Of a DNA stretch of 64,000 nucleotides, positions 53,290 through 63,586 are shown piece by piece. The notes under the pieces were generated by a model that searched no databases, had not been told where the DNA came from, and was given only the letters and a program-made list of their open reading frames with translations. Each line of letters opens with the position of its first letter. The stretch's first letter is position 1. Location: the NCBI RefSeq assembly GCF_963924675.1, contig NW_027077452.1:1240001-1304000 (forward strand), in the 5' to 3' direction. Both the position numbers and the translations under genes were made by a program. The DNA comes from Phocoena phocoena. Taxonomy: Eukaryota > Chordata > Mammalia > Artiodactyla > Phocoenidae.

Positions 53290-54364
53290 TTGGCCAAAAA
53301 GCACGTATGCGTTTTTTCCTGAATATATTCAGGAAAAAAGCATACGCGCTTTTTTTGCCAAGTGCATCATTGTCCTCGTTCTGCCTGTTTTCCTATGTTT
53401 TAAATGCAACTCCAGTCTTCCTCCCAGATTGGTTTCCTGCATTTCTGCCTCACTTTCAAGTCCTCTTCGCACCCTTACTTCAATATAATTTTGGACGATT
53501 GCTGTCACTTATAACTGTGCAGGTTTGTGAATTACAGTGCCCCTGAGCTCCTTTCTCCAACTCGCTTTCTTGTGAGCTGACCGCAAAACCGCAAGATAGC
53601 TTCAGACCCTAATCTTGTTCTGGCAGTGTATGCTGAGCATTTGTTTAATTCATCTTCCTGTTGGGAAATGAGACTTAAATTTGCCCTTCCAGACATCTAC
53701 AGCTACTTTCTCATTGGTTCTCCCTATTCTTGTTCATCTTCCACAGAAATTGCAAACTGGGCCAAACAGGAGGTTAAAGGCACCGACTCACCTAGTTGGG
53801 TGAGTGTTAGTAAAGCATCTGGAATGCCGAGCCCGAGTACAAGGGAATGAAATTTGATATGCCTTTAAAAACGTTTCCAGATCACACAGTGGACAATATT
53901 CTGGGCTCCCCGTGCATTTTTTAGCTGAAAGAAGAATCCCTTTAACCTGGACAGTTGGGACTCATGGAATAGGTACCATGCAGTATGACTTCAAAGGGTC
54001 TGCTTTTGCTCACCGAACCTCAACAAACCAATGAGCCCAAGTGTTCTGCCTTATGTCTCACCCAGCTCTAGGTGTAGATGTGCTGAATCCAGGTTGCATC
54101 ACTAGCCCTGATTGAAATATTTAAGAATTGTTCTGTATTTCTCTGTTATTGTGGTTTTTCTTGAAATTTATATTGATAATGGGATTTATCGGATTTTCAC
54201 TGCTGCGTTTATGCCGCTGTACACACGCTTGATTCTCTTACGGGGACATATAAATCCATGGGTTTTTAGATTCTTACTAGTCAGGTATATTCCTAGGTCT
54301 TGAATATGGGGTGTCAAGTCCATTTCGTTGAGCAAGGAGTAGGTCTATTCTATTACATATTTGT
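52622..54364. repeat. Satellite monomer 31, diverged edge copy
   Basis: Alignable end to end but with many substitutions and small indels. It keeps states closer to L1 than core copies do (gacttatttcacg, attccattgta). Palindrome 53290-53361 is still recognisable, but its arms have drifted. Confidence 0.88.
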
Positions 54365-54805
54365 TTTAGGAACGGTATGTGTGCTAATTTCAGTCTCTGG
54401 TTTTATGCAGCAGCCCAACCCACCTTTCCCATTAAGCAAGCATAAGTAGGTTTTCTAAATATGAGACCCTGTTCTGTTTTGTAATTCAGTTCATGTGTAG
54501 CCAAGATTAAGTTCCGTGTATTAGTGACATCTTATGATGTTTCTTTTTCTGTGTGACTTATTTCACTTAGAATCATCATACCTGAATCTACTCATGTTGC
54601 TTCGGACCTGAAGACATAGATTTCATTGCTGAGTGATATTCAGTTGTAGGTAAGTACCACTAATTCTTTATCCAGATTTCACTTTCTGGGATATTTAACT
54701 TGTATCATAGACGAGGTTCTTGTAAAAGGAGCCATCCCAAACTTTGGCATAGATGTGTCTTTTTGATTTCATTTCCCTAAGGTAAAGAACCATAAGAGGA
54801 AGTGC
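54164..54805 (-). mobile_element. L1-derived segment truncated at the telomere-like junction
   Basis: Begins after a T-rich remnant (gtggtttttcttg) and runs into the junction, so only the 3' UTR and the very end of the ORF2-derived part survive. It is interrupted by the telomere-like array, not by an L1 boundary. Confidence 0.7.
54365..54805. repeat. Satellite monomer 32, truncated terminal copy
   Basis: The last satellite sequence. It ends about 440 bases into the unit, after cataagaggaagtgc, where telomere-like sequence begins. The most L1-like copy seen: gacttatttcacttag and catgttgct match the L1 antisense text, against gacgtagttcacgtag in the core. It stops before the palindrome position. 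Confidence 0.85.
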
Positions 54806-54812
54806 TCTGGGT
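54800..54812. other. Satellite / telomere-like junction
   Basis: Satellite homology ends after aagtgc at 54805, tctgg follows, and hexamer text starts at about 54808-54811 with gttggggttaggg. There is no intervening unique sequence and no target duplication that I can see. Confidence 0.85.
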
Positions 54813-57800
54813 TGGGGTTAGGGTTAGGGTTTGGGGATGGGGATGGTTTAAGGTACAGGTTATATTACTACAACAATTTAGGGTGAGCATAGGTGTGAGG
54901 GTACGGATTAGTGTTAGTGTATGGATTAACATTAGGAGACAGGTTAAGGTAAGGCTTCACGTAAGGTTTAGGGTTAGGGTTAATGGACAGGGACGGATTC
55001 GGGTAAAGGTTAGGGTATGAAAACGGTTTAGGGTGAGCATACGTGTTACGGTAATGGTTAGTGTCACCATATGGGCTAGGAATAGGGGACGGGTTAGGGT
55101 AAGTCTTCGCATAAGTGTTAGGGGTAGGGTTAGGGGAAGGGGATGGTTTAGGGTACATGTTAGGGTACGACAATGGTTTAGGGGAGCGTACGTGTCTGGG
55201 TATGGTTTAGTGTAAGTGAACTGGTTAGGAATAGGGGACGCGTTAGGGTTCGGCTTTGGGTAAGGGTTAGGTTTAGGGTTAGGCTCAGGGGACGGGTAAG
55301 GTTTAGGGTGAGCGTATGTATTAGAGTACGGGATAGTGTTAGTGTACGGGTTAGGGTTAGGGGAAGGGTTAGGGTAAGGTTTAGTGTAAGGGTTAGTTTT
55401 AGCATTTGGGTTAGGGGACGGGAATGGTTTAGTGTACAGGTTAGGTACGACAACATTTTTGGGTGAGCGTAACAGTTAGGGTACGTATTAGTGTTAGCGT
55501 ACGGTTTAGGGTTAGATGACGTGTTAGGGTAAGGCTTCGGGTAAGGGTTAGTGTTAAGTTTAGGGTTAGGGTATGGGGAAGGTTTAGGATACAGGTTGGG
55601 GTACGACAACTAATTAAGTAGAACATATATGTTAGAGGATGGGTTCATGTTAGTGTATGGGTTAGGATTAGCGGACGGGTTAGTGTAATGCTTTGGGAAA
55701 GGGTTAGGTTTAGAGTTAGGGTTAGGGCACAGGGATGGTTTACGGTTCAGATCATGGTAGGACAACGGTTTAGGGTCTGCGTATGTGTTAGGGTATTGGT
55801 TAGGGTTAGCGTACAGTTTAGGATTAGGGGACGGGTTAGGGTAAGGCTTCAGGTTAGGGTTAGGGGTAGGGTTAGGGTTAGGGGATGGGGACAGGGACGG
55901 TTTAGGGTACAGGTTAGTGTAAGACAAAGGTTTAGGGTGAGCGTAGCAGTTAGAGTAAGAGTTAGTGTTAGCGTACGGGTTTAGATTAGGGGACGGGTTA
56001 CTGTAAGGTTTAGGGAAAGTGTTAGGGTTAGGGGATGGGGACGGTTTAGGGTACAGTGTAGGGTAAAACACGAGTTTTGGTTGAGCGTACATTTTAGGCT
56101 ATGGGTTAGTGTTAGCGTATGGGTTAAGATTAGAGGACGTGTTAGGGTAAGGTTTCGGATAAGAGTTAGGGTTAAGGTTAGGGGATGGGGACGGTTTTTG
56201 TTACAGGTTAGGGTATGACAACAGTTTAGGGTGAGTGTACGTGATAGGGTATGGGTTAGCGTTAGCGTACAGTTTCGGATTATGGGACGGGTTAAGGTAA
56301 GACTTCGGGTAAGGGTAAGATTTAGGGTTCGGGTTGGGGGACGGGGATGGTTTAGGGTACAGTTTAGTGTATGACAACAGTTTAGGTTGACTACACGTGT
56401 TAAGGTATGGGTTAGTGTTTGCAAACGGGTTAGGATTACGGGAGGTGTTAGGGTAAGGCTTCGGCTAAGGCTTAAGTTTAGGTTTAGGGGATGGGGACGT
56501 TTTAGGGTACAGGATAGGGTACGACAATTGTTTAGTGTGAGTGTACATGTTAGGATACAGGTTAGTGATAGCGTACGGGTTAGGATTACTGATGGGTTAG
56601 CGTAAGGCTTTGGGTAAGGGTTAGGGTTAGGGTTAGGGTTAGGGAATGGGGACAGTTTAGGGTACAATTTAAGGTACGACAACGGTATAGGGTGAGCGTA
56701 AGTGTTAGGGTACATGTTAGTGTTAGTTTACGGGTTAGGATTAGGGGAAGGGTTAGTATAAGGTTTCGGGAAACGGTTTGAGGTTGGGGACAACGACAAT
56801 TTATGGTACAGGTTAGGGTATGACAATGATTTAGGGTGAGCGTACGTGTTAGGTTATGGGTTAGTATTAGCGTACGCGTTAGGATTAAGGGACGGGTTAG
56901 GGTAAGGCTTCACGTAAGGGTTAGGTTTAGGTTTAGGTTTAGGGTTATTGTTAGGGGACTGGGACAATTTAGGATACAGGTTAGGGAATGACAAAAGTTT
57001 AGGGTGAGCGTATGTGTTAGGGTACATGTTAGTGCTACCGTAAGGGTTAGGATTAGTGTAAGGTTTAGAGACATGATTCGGGTATGTGTTAGTGTTAGGG
57101 AACAGGGACAGGGACAGTTTAGGGTACAGGTTAGGGTACGACAACAGTTTAGGGTGAGCATACATGTTAGGGCACAGGTTAGTGTTAGCATATGGGTTAG
57201 AATTAGGGGACGGGTTAGGGTAAGGCTTAGGGTAAGGGTTAGGGTTAGGGTTAGGGTTAGGAGATGGAGACGGTTCAAGGTACAGGTTAGGGTACCACAA
57301 TGTGTTAGTGTGAGAATACATGTTAGGGTAAGGTTTAGTGTTAGCGTATGGTCCATGATTAGTGGAAGGGATAGGGTAAGATGTCGGGTTAGGGTTAGGG
57401 GATGGGAACGCTTTAGGGTATAGGTTAGAATACGACAGCAGTTTAGGTTGAGTGTACATGTTAGGGTATGTGTTAGTGCTAGCATACGGTTTAGGATTAG
57501 GGGACAGTTTAGACTAAGGCTTCGGGTAATGATTAGGTTTATGGTTAGGGTTAGGGATTAGGTTACGGAATGGGAACGGTTTAGGGTACAATTAGGTGTA
57601 CGACAACGATTTAAGGTGAGCGTAGGTGTTAGGGTATGGGTTAGTGTTGGCGTACGGATTAGGATTAGGGGACGGGTTAGGATAAGGCTTCGGGTAAGGG
57701 TTAGGGTTATGGTTAATGTTAGGGGACAGGGCCAGGGACGATTTAAGGTACAGGTTTGGGTAAGACAATGGTTTAGGGTGAGTGTACATGTTAGGGTATG

Positions 57801-58381
57801 TGTTAGTGTTAGCGTACCAGTTAGGCTTAGGTGACGGGTTAGGGTAAGGCTTCGGATAAGGGTTAGGGTTAGGGTTATGGGACAGGGACTGTTTAGGTAC
57901 AGGTTAGTGTATGACAACGGTTTTCGTTGAGCATACAACTTAGGGTAGGTGTAAATGTTAGCATACGGGTTAGGATTAGGGGACGGGTTAGGGTAACTTT
58001 TCCGGTAAGGATTAGGGTTAGGGTTAGGGGACAGGGAAGGTTTAGAGTACAGGTTAGTGTACGAAAACAGTTTAGTGTGATCGTACGAGTTAGGGTATGG
58101 GTTAGTGTTAGCGCACGGTTTAGGATTAGGGGATGTGTTAGGGTAAGGCTTCAGGTAAGTGTTAGAGTTAGGGTTAGTGGATGAGGACGTGTTAGGGTAC
58201 AGGTTAGGGTAGGTCAATGCTTTAGGGTGAGCGTACATGTTAGGGTACTGGTCAGTGTTAGCATTTGGGTTAGGATTAGGGGACAGGTTAGAGTAAGGCT
58301 TCGTGTAAGTGTTAGGGTGAGGGATAGGGTTGGGGAAAGGGACGGTTTAGGGTACAGATTAGGGTACGACAGCGATTTAGG
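54806..58381 (+). repeat. Telomere-like array, degenerate proximal block
   Basis: Units begin (at the gtgag marker or its decayed form) near 54883, 55033, 55183, 55308, 55463, 55617, 55775, 55937, 56081, 56231, 56387, 56537, 56692, 56836, 57004, 57154, 57310, 57448, 57616, 57778, 57927, 58077 and 58227. Only 16 of 23 intervals are multiples of 6, and the markers are often mutated. Pure TTAGGG blocks are short. Confidence 0.82.
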
Positions 58382-60946
58382 GTGAGCCTACGTGTTAGGG
58401 TACAGTTTAGTGTTAGCGTATGGGTTAGGATTTGGGGACGGTTTAGGGACAGGCATCTGTAAAGATTTAGGTTTAGCATTATGGGACGGGGACGGTTTAG
58501 GGAAAAGGTTAGGATACCACAGCGGTTTAGGGTGAGCGTAGGTGTTAGGGTACGGGTTAGTGTTAGCGTACAGGTTAGGTTTAGGGGACGTGTTAGGGTA
58601 AGGCTTCGGGTAAGGGTTAGGGTTAGGGTTAGGGGACGGGGACGGTTTAGGGGAGAGGTTAGGGTATGACAACGGTTTAGGGTGAGCGTACGTGTTAGGG
58701 TACAGGTTAGTGTTAGTGTACGGGTTAGGATTAGGGGACGGGTTAGGGTAAGGCTTCGGGTAAGGGTTAGGGTTAGGGTTATGGAACGGGGACGGTTTAG
58801 GGGACAGGTTAGGTAAGACAACGGTTTAGGGTGAGAGTACGTGTTAGGGTACGGGTTAGTGTTAGCATACGGGTTAGCATTAGGGGACGGGTTAGGGTAA
58901 GTCTTCGGGTAAGGGTTAGGGTTAGGGTTAAGGGTCGGGGACGGTTTAGGGGACAGGTTAGGGTACGACAACGGTTTAGGGTGAGCGTACGTGTTAGGGT
59001 ACGGGTTATTGTTAGCGTACTGTTTAGGATTAGGGGACGGGTTACAGTAAGATTTCGGGTAACGGTTAGGGTTAGGGTTAGGGTTAGGGGATGGGGACGG
59101 TTTAGGGGACAGGTTAGGGTAAGACAATGGTTTAGGGTGAGTGTACGTGTTAGGGTACGGGTTAGTGTTAGCGTACGGGTTAGGATTAGGGGACGGGTTA
59201 GGGTAAGACTTCGGGTAAGGGTTAGGGTTAGGGTTAGGGTTAGGGGACGGGGACAGTTTAGGGGACAGGTTAGGGGACGACAACGGTTTAGGGTGAGCGT
59301 ACGTGTTAGGGTATGGGTTAATTTTAGCGTACCGGTTAGGAATAGGGGTCGGGTAAGGGTAAGGCTTCGGGTAAGGGTTAGGGTTAAGGTTAGGGTTACG
59401 GTTAGGGGACGGGGACGGTTTAGGGGACAGGTTCGGTTACGACAACGGTTTCGGGTGAGCGTACGTGTTAGGGTACGGGTTAGTGTTAGCGTACGGGTTA
59501 GGATTAGGGGACGGGTTACGGTAAGGCTTCGCGTGAGGGTTAGGTTTAGGGTTAGGGTTAGGGGACAGGGATGGTTTAGGGGACAGGTTAGGGTACGACA
59601 ACGGTATAGGGTGAGTGTACATGTTAGGGTATGGGTTAGTGTTAGCGTACGGGTTAGCATTAGGGGACGGGTTAGGGTAAGGCTTCGGGTAAGTTTTAGG
59701 GTTGGGGTTAAGGTTAGGGTTAGGGGACGAGGACAGTTTAGGGCACAGGTTAGGGTACGACAACTGTTTAGGGTGAGCGTACGTTTTAGGGTACGGGTTA
59801 GTGTTAGAGTACGGCTCAGGATTAGGGGACGGGTTGTGGTAAGGCTTCGGGTAAGGGTTAGGTTTAGGGTTAGGGTTAGGGTTAGGGGACGGGCACTGGG
59901 ATGGTTTACGGGACAGGTAAGGGTACGACAACATTTTAGGGTGAGCGTATGTGTTAGGGTATGGTTAGTGTTAGCGTACGGGTTAGGATTAGGAACGGGA
60001 TAGGGTAAGGCTTCGGGTAAGGGTTAGGGTTAGGGTTAGAGTTAGGATTAGGTTTAGTTTTAGGGGATGGGGACGGTTTAGGTGACAGTTTAGGGTATGA
60101 CAATGGTTTATGGTGAGCGTACGTGTTAGGGTACTGGTTAGTATTAATGTACGGGTTAGGATTAGGGAATGGGTTAGGGTAAGGCTTCGGGTAAGTGTTA
60201 GGTGTAGTGTTAGGGTTAGGGTTAGGTTTAGGGGACGGGGACGGTTTAGGGGACAGGTTAGGGTACGACAACGGTTTAGGGTGGGCCTACGTGTTAGGGT
60301 ACCGTTTAGTGTTAGCATAAGGTTTAGGATTAGGGGACAGGTTAGGGTAAGGCTTCGGACAAGGGTTAGGTTTAGGGTTATGGTTAGGGTTAGGGTTAGG
60401 GGACGGGGACGGTTTAGGGGACAGGTTATGGTATGACAATCGTTTAGGGTGAGCGTACATGTTAGGGTATGGGTTAGTGTTAGCGTACGGGTTAGGATTA
60501 TGGGACGGGTTAGGGTAAGGCTTCGGGTAAGGGTTAGTGTTAGGGTTAGGTTTAGGGTTAGGGTTAGGGGTCGGGGACGGTTTAGGGGACAGGTTAGGGT
60601 ACAACAACGGTTTAGGGTGAGCGTACGTGTTAGGGTACGGGTTAGTGTTAGCGTACGGGTTAGGATTAGGGGACGGGTTAGGGTAAGGATTCGGGTAAGG
60701 GTTAGTGTTAGGGTTAGGGTTAGAGTTAGGGTTAGGTGAAGGGGACAGTTTTGGGGACTGATTGAAGGATGACAACGGTTGAGGGTGAGCGTACGTGTTA
60801 GGGTACAGGTTAGTGTTAGGGTACGGGTTAGGATTAGGGGACGGGTTAGGGTAAGGCTTCGGGTAAGGGTTAGTGTTAGGGTTAGTGTTACGGTTATGGG
60901 ACGGGGACGGTTTAGGGGACAGGTGAGGGTACGTCAACGGTTTAAG

Positions 60947-61380
60947 GTGAGCGTACGTGTTAGGGTAAGGTTTAGTGTTATCGTACGTGTTAGGATTAGG
61001 GGACGGGTTAGGGTAAGGCTTCGGGTAAGTGTTAGGGTTAGGGTTAGGGTTAGGGGACGGGGACGGTTTAGGGGATAGGTTAGTGTACGACAACAGTTTA
61101 GGGTGAGCGTACGTGTTAAGGTACGGGTTAGTGTTAGCGTACGGGTTAGGATTAGGGGACGGGTTAGTGTAAGGCTTCGGGTAAGGGTTAGGGTTAGGGT
61201 TAGGTTTACGGTTAGGGTTAGGGGACGGGGACGGGGACGGTTTAGGGGACTGGTGAGGGTACGTCAATGGTTTAGGTTGAGCGTATGTGTTAGGGTACGT
61301 GTTAGTGTTAGCCTACGGGTTAGGATTAGGGGACGGGTTAGGGTAAGGATTCGGGTAAGTGTTAGGGTTATGGTTAGGGT
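60947..61380 (+). repeat. Multi-unit duplication in the telomere-like array, left copy
   Basis: Variant combination aggtgaggg / acgtcaa / tttaaggtgag / gttatcgtacg / gtacgacaacagtt recurs at 63587-64000, offset about 2,640 bp (16 units), with differences mainly in hexamer number. Confidence 0.75.
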
Positions 61381-61691
61381 TAGGGTTAGGGGACGGGGAC
61401 GGTTTAAGGGAAAGCTTAGAGTACGACAACGGTTTAGGGTGAGCGTGCGTGTTAAGGTATGGGATAGTGTTAGCGTACGGGTTAGGATTAGGGGACGGGT
61501 TAGGGTAAGGCTTCGGGTAAGGGTTAGGGTTAGGCTTAGGTTTACGGTTAGGGGACAGGGATGGGGACGGTTTAGTGGACAGGTTAGGGTACGACAACGG
61601 TTTAGGGTGAGCGTACGTATTAGGGTACGGTTTAGTGTTAGCGTATGGGTTAGGATTAGGGGTCGGGTTAGGGTAAGGCTTCCGAAAAGGC

Positions 61692-61733
61692 TTAGGGTTA
61701 GGGTTAGGGTTAGGGTTAGGGTTAGGGTTAGGG
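61692..61733 (+). repeat. Longest pure TTAGGG run in the window (7 copies)
   Basis: Seven uninterrupted TTAGGG hexamers inside the longest regular unit (180 bp). Four or more G-tracts give G-quadruplex potential and a duplex site of the kind bound by TRF1/TRF2. Confidence 0.9.
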
Positions 61734-62651
61734 TTAAGGGACGGGGACGGTTTAGGGCTCAGGTTAGGGTACGACAATGTTTTAAGGTGAGCGTACGTGT
61801 TAGGGTACAGGTTAGTGTTAGCGTACGGTTTAGGATTATGGGACGGGTTAGGGTAAGGCTTCAGGTAAGTGTTAGGTTTAGTGTTAGGGTTAGGGTTAGG
61901 TGACGGGGACGGTTTAGGGGACAGGTTAGGGTACAACAACGGTTTAGGGTGAGCGTACGTGTTAGGATATGGGTTAGTGTTAGTGTACGGGTTAGGAGTA
62001 GGGGACGGGTTAGGGTAAGGCTTTGGGTAAGGCTTAGGGGTAGGGTTAGGGTTAGGGTTAGGGGACGGGGACAGTTTAGGGGACAGGTTAGGGTACGACA
62101 ACGTTTTAGGGTGATCGTACGTGTTAGGGTATGGGTTAGTGTTAGCGTACGGGTTAGGGTAAGGCTTCAGGTAAGTGTTATGTTTAGGGTTAGGGTTAGG
62201 GTTAGGTGACGGGGACGGTTTTGGGGACAGGTTAGGGTACGACAACCGTTTAGGTTGAGCGTACGTGTTATGGTACGGGTTAGTGTTAGCGTACGGGTTA
62301 GGATTATGGGACGGTTTAGGGTAAGGCTTCAGGTAAGTGTTAGGTTTAGTGTTAGGGTTTGGGTTAGGTGACGGGGACGGTTTAGGGGACAGGTTAGGGT
62401 ACAACAACGGTTTAGGGTGAGCGTACGTGTTAGGGTATGGGTTAGTGTTAGTGTACGGGTTAGGAGTAGGGGACGGGTTAGGGTAAGGCTTCGGGTAAGG
62501 TTTAGGGGTAGGGTTAGGGGACGGGGACGGTTTAGGGGACAGTTTAGGGTACGACAAGGTTTTAGGCTGAGCGTACGTGTGAGGGTACGGGTTAGTGTTA
62601 GGGTACGGGTTAGGATTAGGGGACTGGTTAGGGTAAGGCCTCGGGTAAGGT

Positions 62652-62681
62652 TTAGGGTTAGGGTTAGGGTTAGGGTTAGGG
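62652..62681 (+). repeat. Pure TTAGGG run (5 copies)
   Basis: Five hexamers in register inside the unit that starts at 62567. Confidence 0.88.
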
Positions 62682-62917
62682 GACAGCGACGGTCTAGGGG
62701 AAAGGTTAGTGTACGAAAACTGTTTAGGGTGAGCATACGTGTTAAAGTATGGTTTAGTTTTAGCGTACGGGTTAGGATTAGGGGACGGGTTTGGGTAAGG
62801 ATTCGGGTAAGGGATAGGGTTAGGGTTAGGGTTAGGGTTAGGGGACGGGGACGGTGTAGGGGACACGTCAGGGTACGACAACCGTTTAGGGTGAGCGTAC
62901 ATGTTATGGTACGGATT

Positions 62918-63025
62918 AGTGTTAGCGTACGGCTTAGGATTAGAGGACGGGTTAGGGTAAGGCTTCGGGTTAGTGTTAGCGTACGGGTTAGGATTAGCGG
63001 ATGGGTTAGGGTAAGGCTTCGGGTT
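62918..63025 (+). repeat. Internal 54-bp duplication making a 216-bp unit
   Basis: The stretch from gtgttagcgtacgg to ggcttcggg is repeated once within the unit 62891-63106, adding nine hexamers and keeping the 6-bp register. Confidence 0.75.
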
Positions 63026-63191
63026 AGGGTTAGGGTTAGGTTTAGAGTTAGGGTTAGGGGACAGGGACGGTTTAGGGGACAGGTTAGGGTATGTAAATGG
63101 TTTAGGGTGAGCGTACGTGTTAGGGTACGTGTTAGTGTTAGTGTACGTGTTAGGATTAGGGGACGGGTTAGGGTAAGGCTTCAGGTAATTG

Positions 63192-63221
63192 TTAGGGTTA
63201 GGGTTAGGGTTAGGGTTAGGG
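63192..63221 (+). repeat. Pure TTAGGG run (5 copies)
   Basis: Five hexamers followed by ttagtgg, in the unit that starts at 63107. Confidence 0.88.
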
Positions 63222-63586
63222 TTAGTGGACGGGGATGGGTGAGGGTACAGGTTAGGGTACGACAACATTTTAGGGTGAACGTACGTGTTAGGGTATGGTT
63301 TAGAGTTAGCGTACGGGTTAGGATTAGGGGACTGGTTAGGGTAAGGCTTCGGGTAAGGGTTAGGGTTAGGGTTAGGGTACGGGGACGGTTTAGGGGTCAG
63401 GTTAGGGTACGACAACGGTTTAGTGTGAGCGTACGTGTTAGGGTACGGTTTAGTGTTAGTGTAGAGTATAGGATTAGGGGACGGCTTAGTGTAAGGTTTC
63501 GGGTAAGGGTTTGGGTTAGGGTTAGGGTTAGGGTTAGTGGACGGGGATGGTTTAGGGGACAGGTGAGGCTACGACAACCGTTTAAG

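Larger units (their letters stand above)
1..54805. repeat. Common cetacean-type satellite array, about 1,747-bp monomer
   Basis: The same text recurs head to tail every 1,743-1,747 bp. Using base 1 as phase, monomers begin at 1, 1748, 3495, 5242, 6989, 8736, 10483, 12229, 13976, 15720, 17467, 19212, 20958, 22705, 24451, 26197, 27944, 29690, 31437, 33182, 34929, 36676, 38422, 40168, 41915, 43676, 45423, 47170, 48915, 50658, 52622 and 54365. Length exceptions are explained by a 14-bp net insertion (monomer 25) and a SINE (monomer 30). Core copies differ from each other by only a few percent by eye; the last two and a half are much more diverged. Order within one monomer: L1-derived antisense segment, 72-bp palindrome, unassigned segment, then L1 3' UTR again running into the next monomer. 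Family name is inferred from the length class and cetacean SINE. The array extends beyond the left edge. Confidence 0.93.

Noticed and set aside
54700..55200. Subtelomeric promoter for telomeric-repeat RNA (TERRA)
   Set aside because: Orientation would suit it, but there is no CpG island or recognisable 61-29-37-type promoter repeat at the junction.
61313..63415. A 700-codon minus-strand frame rich in Pro, Asn, Ser and Tyr
   Set aside because: Direct translation of CCTAAC-type hexamers. Equivalent open frames exist in other frames and on the other strand.
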